A stretch of DNA of 19,756 nt from assembly GCA_964483245.1 (NCBI GenBank), contig CAZABP010000070.1, positions 1 to 19,756 of the forward strand, in the 5' to 3' direction. Below the pieces are notes generated by a model. It ran no database searches, was not told the DNA's origin, and saw only the letters and a program-made list of their open reading frames with translations. Made by a program: the position numbers and the translations under genes. How positions within the stretch are numbered: the first letter of the stretch is position 1; each line of letters opens with the position of its first letter. Source of the DNA: CAZABP01 sp964483245. GTDB taxonomy: Bacteria > Planctomycetota > UBA1135 > UBA2386. Positions 15,671 to 19,756 of the stretch are shown here, piece by piece.

Positions 15671-17986
15671 TCACTTGTGGGCGATCTTGAGCACGCCCTG
15701 GAACTCCTTCAGGTCGCGGATGTCGCGGCCGAGCTTCTTCAGCAGGGCGTTGACCGCCTCCTGCAACTGCCCGTCCTCCTGGTGGTCGCCGAGCGCCCGC
15801 TGGCCGGCGAATGCCCTGCCACGCAGGTCGGCGACGCGGTCGCGGATCGTGTAGCGCAGCCAGCGGCGCACGTCGTCCTTGGTCAGGTGCGTGTCCAGGC
15901 CCTGGTAGAACGCTTCGAATTCCGGATAGCGCGACCAGTCGCCGCCATCTCCTTCGGCCAGCTGCAGGAACAGCTCGCGATTCGGCTCCATGTGTTTGCG
16001 CACATAGGACTGCAGCACGTCCTTCTTGAGCAACTCGAAGATCTCGGCGTTCTTCCACGCTTCGTCGTTCGAGAGCTCGCGCACCTTGGCCTCGATGTCG
16101 GGGATGATCCCCCAGTCCGGATTCGTGACCTTGCCGTCCTCGCCGTACTCCTTGTTCGGGGAGCGGCCGCTCGGCAGGTGATAACGCGCAATTGTCAGCT
16201 TCAGCCGCGGACCGACGTCGTACTTGCCGTTCCCGTTCAGGTCGTCGAACGACTCCCAGTCGTCGCGCTTGCGGTTGCCGTTCTGATCCTGGAAGGGCTC
16301 GCTCGGCTGGCTGCGCAGCGGCATCAGCGTCTGCACGCTGCCCTTGCCGAACGAACGCTCGCCGACGACGACGGCGCGATCGAGCTCGCGCAGCGCGCCC
16401 GCGACGATCTCCGACGCCGACGCGGAGTACTCGTTGACCAGCACCGCCATCGGCAGATCCGGGCAGACTGCGCGGTCGCGCGTGCGGAACTCCTCGCGCT
16501 CGATGTCCCGCCCGGCCGTGTAGACGACCAGGTGATCGCCCGACACGAACAGTTCGACGACGTCACGCGCCTCCTCGAGGTAACCACCGGTGTTGTTGCG
16601 GACGTCGAGCACGATCATCTGCGCCCCACGCTGGCGTAGGTCCAGCAGAGCCTTGCGGATCTCCTCGGCGACATTCGCGGCAAACGTGATGACTTCGATG
16701 TAGCCGACCTGCCCTGGCAGCAGATCGTGGTTGATCGCCGGGACGCGGATCTGCTCGCGGACGATCGACATCTCCTGCGGCTCGGTGAATCCCGGGCGGA
16801 AGAACTTGATCGTGACCGGTTTGTTCGGCTCGCCTTTCAACCGCGCGATGATCTCGTCCGAGCTGTGGCCGGCCGTCTCCCAGCCATCCACCTCGAGGAT
16901 CTTGTCCCCAGTGCGCAGGCCGGCCCGATACGCGGGTCCGGAGTAGATCGGGCGCGTGATCGAGAACACGTCATCGCGGTCGAACCCGACGAACGCGCCA
17001 ATGCCGCCGTACTCGCGATCGAGGTCGAAGAAGAACCGCTTGAACTCGTCCGACGTGAAGTACGACGAGTGCCGGTCCAGGGCTTCGAGGATCCCCTTCG
17101 CCGCATTCGTGAACAGGAACTCGTCGGTGAACTGCTCGCCCTGCAGGTGATGGGCGCGCACGCGCCGCAGGATCTCCCGCAGCGTCGCGAACTCGTCGTC
17201 ATCGGCCGCGACCGTGCCGCCTCGCGTCGTGTCGCGCTCGCTCAGTGTCCGCAGGAACTTCTCGAACTGCCGCCGCTCGCGCTCACTACGCAGGTAGTGG
17301 GCCGCAAGCCGCCCTTCGGGCGTCGGCTCGTCCTGGATCTCGCGCAGCAGGTCCCAGCCAGGACCGCTCGCGTCCGTGTTGATCTCGGCCAGCGCAAGCG
17401 CACCCTGCACCTTCAACATCCGGTTCTGCGAGCCGAGGAACTGCACGAGCGTGTCACGCGCCTCGCGCTTCTCCTCTTCGCTGCCGACGCGCCACAGCGA
17501 CTTGCAGGCCTCCACACGGACCGACGGCGCGGTCAGTTCGCTGCGCATCGGTGCCGTGAGCAGCTCACGCACAGCAGGGATCTGGCGGCGGTTGAACCGC
17601 TCCTCGCGGCCGAGCAGCACCATGGCGGCTGCCTGCGCGTCCTCGTCGTCACCCTTTGCGGCGGGCGCCAGGACCTGCAGCAGCTCCTTGCTGTAGCTGT
17701 CTCCTTCGGCGAGATCGGCCAGCGCGCGCGCGGCAGCCAGGTGGGCCTTTGGCCCCATCCCTTCCGCGACGGACACGATCGCCTTGGCCAGCGCGTCTTC
17801 GGTCGCTTCGACGTCGGCCACGCGCCGGCCGATGTCCCACACCTGCGTCCAGGTGCCGGCGTCGGCCTGGCCGAGCAGCGTCCGGACGGTCTGGTCTGCG
17901 GTCTCCTGCGCCGGTGCGTGCCCGGCTCCGATCGCCAGGACCAGGGCTGCGGCGGTCGGAACGAATGGGATGTTGTGGATCCTCAT
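15671..17986 (-). CDS. S41 family C-terminal processing protease with HEAT-like N terminus
   Basis: This 771-residue exported serine protease belongs to the CtpA/Prc family. A signal peptide occupies about 1-26 (LVLAIGAGHAPAQ). A helical HEAT-like region covers about 40-230. The usual linker LDRHSSYFTSDEF is at 303-315, followed by a PDZ domain at about 325-410 (YGGIG, PAYRAGLRTGDKILEVDGWE). In the S41 core, YSASASEI carries the expected nucleophile S523, and RSFGKGSVQ carries K548 and Q552, spaced as S430/K455/Q459 in E. coli Prc. An insert after the lysine holds two EF-hand-like loops: D567-N569-N571-D575-E578 and D582-N584-N586-D590. A helical C-terminal region follows at about 635-771. 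It probably trims or degrades envelope proteins. ATG 17986 yields the signal peptide; no clear Shine-Dalgarno site is seen. Confidence 0.93.
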   Translation of the reverse strand: MRIHNIPFVPTAAALVLAIGAGHAPAQETADQTVRTLLGQADAGTWTQVWDIGRRVADVEATEDALAKAIVSVAEGMGPKAHLAAARALADLAEGDSYSKELLQVLAPAAKGDDEDAQAAAMVLLGREERFNRRQIPAVRELLTAPMRSELTAPSVRVEACKSLWRVGSEEEKREARDTLVQFLGSQNRMLKVQGALALAEINTDASGPGWDLLREIQDEPTPEGRLAAHYLRSERERRQFEKFLRTLSERDTTRGGTVAADDDEFATLREILRRVRAHHLQGEQFTDEFLFTNAAKGILEALDRHSSYFTSDEFKRFFFDLDREYGGIGAFVGFDRDDVFSITRPIYSGPAYRAGLRTGDKILEVDGWETAGHSSDEIIARLKGEPNKPVTIKFFRPGFTEPQEMSIVREQIRVPAINHDLLPGQVGYIEVITFAANVAEEIRKALLDLRQRGAQMIVLDVRNNTGGYLEEARDVVELFVSGDHLVVYTAGRDIEREEFRTRDRAVCPDLPMAVLVNEYSASASEIVAGALRELDRAVVVGERSFGKGSVQTLMPLRSQPSEPFQDQNGNRKRDDWESFDDLNGNGKYDVGPRLKLTIARYHLPSGRSPNKEYGEDGKVTNPDWGIIPDIEAKVRELSNDEAWKNAEIFELLKKDVLQSYVRKHMEPNRELFLQLAEGDGGDWSRYPEFEAFYQGLDTHLTKDDVRRWLRYTIRDRVADLRGRAFAGQRALGDHQEDGQLQEAVNALLKKLGRDIRDLKEFQGVLKIAHK

Positions 17987-18188
17987 GCGGTTGTCATTGC
18001 CGGGGCCGGGGCCGGCGGTTGGTGCGGTTCAGGTCGTAGATCGGCGGATGAAGGCCAGCGCATCAAGCGGAACCATGGTGCCGGCCGGCGCCGGCACGAC
18101 ACAAGTGTCCATCTATACGATGTGGAACGGATCAACATAGGTCTTCTTGTGGGACGAGTTACGGGGACGGAAGCTTCCGGCCGTGCCG
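17987..18188. other. Divergent intergenic region between the S41 protease and moaC
   Basis: These 202 bases must hold the promoters of both flanking genes. They contain a perfect stem, GTGCCGGC at 18078-18085 with GCCGGCAC at 18090-18097, and an adjacent GACAC-AA-GTGTC inverted repeat at 18098-18109 that could be an operator. A TATACG (plus) or TATAGA (minus) hexamer lies at 18112-18119, but no -35 box sits at proper spacing on either strand. No molybdenum cofactor riboswitch could be recognised by eye. Confidence 0.4.
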
Positions 18189-18683
18189 ATGACCGACGAA
18201 ACGAGCGAACAGCCGACCCATCTGGATGCGCGCGGGCGCGCCCGCATGGTGGATGTGTCCGACAAAGAGGCGGCGCTGCGCAGCGCCACCGCGCGCGCGT
18301 TCCTCGAGCTCCGTCCCGACGTCCGGGCGAAGATCCTCGGCGGTGAGCTCGCCAAGGGCGAAGCTCTCGCGGTCGCGCGGATCGCCGGGATCCAGGCCGC
18401 GAAAGAGACTGCGCGGTTGATCCCGCTGTGCCATCCGTTGGCGCTCAGCTCGGCGCAGGTCGAGATCGAGCCGGACGGTGACGCGCGGCTGCGGATCGAA
18501 GCGACGGTGCAGTGCACCGGGCCGACCGGCGTCGAAATGGAGGCGATGACCGCCGTCACCGTCACGGCGCTGACGCTCTACGACATGGCCAAGGCCCTGC
18601 AGCGCGACATGCGGATCGGCCCGATCGAGCTGTGTGAGAAGCGCGGCGGCCGGAGCGGCGTCTGGCGCCGGGAGGAGCGATGA
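18189..18683 (+). CDS. moaC: Cyclic pyranopterin monophosphate synthase
   Basis: MoaC converts the 3',8-cyclo-GTP product of MoaA to cyclic pyranopterin monophosphate in molybdenum cofactor synthesis, in the cytoplasm. The 164-residue protein has the family length and all main blocks: RARMVDVSDKEAALRSATA at 17-35, the KGEALAVARIAGIQAAK helix at 56-72, IPLCHPLALS at 78-87, GPTGVEMEAMTAVTVTALT at 111-129 and YDMAKAL at 131-137. D132 and K135 correspond to E. coli D128 and K131, and H82 to H77. The start is ATG 18189; an in-frame TTG at 18147 adds a tail absent from the family. The stop overlaps the asd start as ATGA. No other molybdenum cofactor gene is in the window. Confidence 0.95.
   Translation: MTDETSEQPTHLDARGRARMVDVSDKEAALRSATARAFLELRPDVRAKILGGELAKGEALAVARIAGIQAAKETARLIPLCHPLALSSAQVEIEPDGDARLRIEATVQCTGPTGVEMEAMTAVTVTALTLYDMAKALQRDMRIGPIELCEKRGGRSGVWRREER
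18671..18675 (+). promoter_or_regulatory. Ribosome binding site for asd inside moaC
   Basis: GGAGG ends four bases before the asd ATG at 18680, within the last codons of moaC. It supports coupled translation of the two genes and fixes the asd start. Confidence 0.6.
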
Positions 18684-19675
18684 GTCCCCGCCACGTCGCC
18701 ATCGTCGGCGCGACCGGAGCCGTCGGCGCCGAACTGCTCGCGGTGCTCGCGCAGCGGCGCTTCCCGGTGCGCTCGCTTCGCCTGCTCGCGTCGCCACGCT
18801 CGGCCGGCAGCGAACTCCACTTCGCCGGTGAGTCGCTGCGCGTCGAAGCCCTCGGCCCGGACTCGTTCCGCGGCACCGAGCTCGCGCTGTTTTCGGCCGG
18901 CGGCAGCGTGTCGCGCGACTGGGCACCGCGCGCCGCAGCGGCCGGTGCGGTCGTTGTCGACAACAGCTCGGCGTTCCGCATGGACCCCGAGGTTCCGCTC
19001 GTCGTCCCGGAGTGCAATGCCGACGCCGTGCACGCCCACCGCGGGATCATCGCCAATCCGAACTGTTCGACGATCATCCTCGTGCTCGCGCTGGCGCCGC
19101 TGGCGCGCGCCGCCGGCATCGATCGCGTCGTCGTCGCGACGTATCAGGCTGCGAGCGGGGCCGGCCTGCAGGCCATGCGCGAGCTGCGGGAGGGCACCGC
19201 GGCCGCGCTGCGCGGTGAAACGCTGCCACCCAAGGCACTGCCGCACGCGCTCGCGTTCAACCTGTTCCCCCGCGTCGACGTGTTCACCGCCGATGGCTGG
19301 ACGCGCGAAGAGGACAAGCTGCAGTTCGAGAGCCGGAAGATCCTCGCCATGCCGGAGCTGCGCGTCGACGCGACGTGCGTGCGCGTTCCGGTCGAGCGGT
19401 GCCACAGCGAATCGGTCACGGTCTCGCTGCTGCGACCGCTACGGCCGGAGGCAGCGCGCGGCCTGTTCGCCGGCTCGCCGGGCCTCGTGGTCGAAGACGA
19501 CCCGGCGCAGGCGCGCTACCCGCAGCCGGCCCAGATGACCGGCGCGGACGCAGTCGCGGTCGGCCGGATCCGCGCCAGCCGCGCGTTCGATCCCGGGCTG
19601 ACGTTCTGGCTCGTCGGCGACCAGCTGCGCAAGGGGGCGGCGTTGAATGCGGTGCAGATCGCCGAACTCCTCTGA
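18680..19675 (+). CDS. asd: Aspartate-semialdehyde dehydrogenase
   Basis: Asd reduces aspartyl-4-phosphate to aspartate-4-semialdehyde with NADPH. This is the branch point toward lysine and diaminopimelate, threonine, methionine and isoleucine. The 331-residue protein has the family length. The dinucleotide-binding GATGAVG is at 10-16, VVDNSSAFRMD at 92-102 holds the phosphate-binding R100, and NPNCST holds the nucleophile C129. TYQAASGAG is at 158-165, EEDKLQFESRKIL at 213-225 is the substrate-binding block, and RVPVERCHSES carries the catalytic base H245. All key residues are present; the usual G before that histidine is replaced by C244, a small oddity. The gene overlaps moaC by four bases and appears to be the last of this unit. 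Confidence 0.96.
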   Translation: MSPRHVAIVGATGAVGAELLAVLAQRRFPVRSLRLLASPRSAGSELHFAGESLRVEALGPDSFRGTELALFSAGGSVSRDWAPRAAAAGAVVVDNSSAFRMDPEVPLVVPECNADAVHAHRGIIANPNCSTIILVLALAPLARAAGIDRVVVATYQAASGAGLQAMRELREGTAAALRGETLPPKALPHALAFNLFPRVDVFTADGWTREEDKLQFESRKILAMPELRVDATCVRVPVERCHSESVTVSLLRPLRPEAARGLFAGSPGLVVEDDPAQARYPQPAQMTGADAVAVGRIRASRAFDPGLTFWLVGDQLRKGAALNAVQIAELL

Positions 19676-19713
19676 TGCTGTCCACCGTGCCTGTTGATCC
19701 AGCGCCCAGACGC

Positions 19714-19733
19714 GCGCGCCAACGCAGGCGCGC
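19714..19733 (+). terminator. Possible hairpin terminator after asd
   Basis: GCGCGCC at 19714-19720 pairs with GGCGCGC at 19727-19733 around a six-base loop, 38 bases after the asd stop. There is no T tract. The remaining bases to the end of the window show no gene. Confidence 0.35.
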
Positions 19734-19756
19734 CTAGGCCTCAGCTCCTCACGACA

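Noticed and set aside
17971..17979. DnaA-box-like ATCCACA in the S41 start codons, and another near 2928-2936
   Set aside because: Each matches seven of nine bases of TTATCCACA at best, is isolated, and lies in coding sequence, so there is no origin-like cluster.
18147..18188. Upstream TTG start for moaC
   Set aside because: It adds fourteen residues not found in MoaC proteins and has no ribosome binding site.
17987..18188. Molybdenum cofactor riboswitch upstream of moaC
   Set aside because: The region contains palindromes but I could not trace the conserved motif; a covariance-model search would be needed.
15083..18346. Long plus-strand frames at 15083-16639 and 16727-18346
   Set aside because: They are opposite the S41 protease, whose catalytic and PDZ motifs prove the minus strand is coding.
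1..19756. CRISPR arrays, tRNA or rRNA genes, insertion sequences, attachment sites
   Set aside because: I read the window for these and found no regularly spaced repeats, cloverleaf sequences, transposase motifs or terminal repeats.

Overview
The window is a very GC-rich, gene-dense bacterial chromosome segment, roughly 70% GC by eye. It reads as core chromosome, with no insertion sequence, phage gene, tRNA, rRNA or CRISPR array. The best clue to the organism is the small protein at 14387-14815. It matches the Minf_1886 family, which is known mainly from the Planctomycetes-Verrucomicrobia-Chlamydiae group. High GC, several secreted HEAT/TPR proteins and a HEAT-S41 protease with Ca-loop-like inserts make Planctomycetota the likeliest phylum (inference).

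Layout, left to right. (1) 1-2651: the 3' end of pheS and complete pheT, overlapping as ATGA. (2) 2814-8125: four exported proteins of unknown function, forming two tandem paralog pairs. The pair at 2814-4277 and 4455-5885 belongs to a family I do not recognise. The pair at 5889-7013 and 7010-8125 are HEAT-like repeat proteins. The last three genes are packed as one operon. (3) 8399-11350: a large exported protein with a gluzincin metallopeptidase domain set between two TPR blocks. (4) 11417-14209: an overlapping three-gene unit of a divergent DnaA-like AAA+ protein, thymidylate kinase (tmk) and DNA polymerase III delta' (holB). (5) 14387-14815: the Minf_1886 gene. (6) 14897-17986, minus strand: a small exported DUF2911-like protein and an S41 C-terminal processing protease, each with its own hairpin terminator. 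(7) 18189-19675, plus strand: moaC and asd, overlapping as ATGA.

Housekeeping functions (tRNA charging, dTTP supply and clamp loading, molybdenum cofactor, aspartate-family amino acids) thus alternate with cell-envelope proteins rich in protein-protein interaction repeats.

The observation most worth following is the DnaA-like protein. It has a recognisable DnaA domain I, AAA+ core and domain IV. However, the arginine finger, the sensor II arginine and the base-reading DHTT residues all appear substituted, and the gene is translationally coupled to tmk and holB. The second is the doubly duplicated block of secreted proteins at 2814-8125. I do not see a clear new defence or mobile system here.
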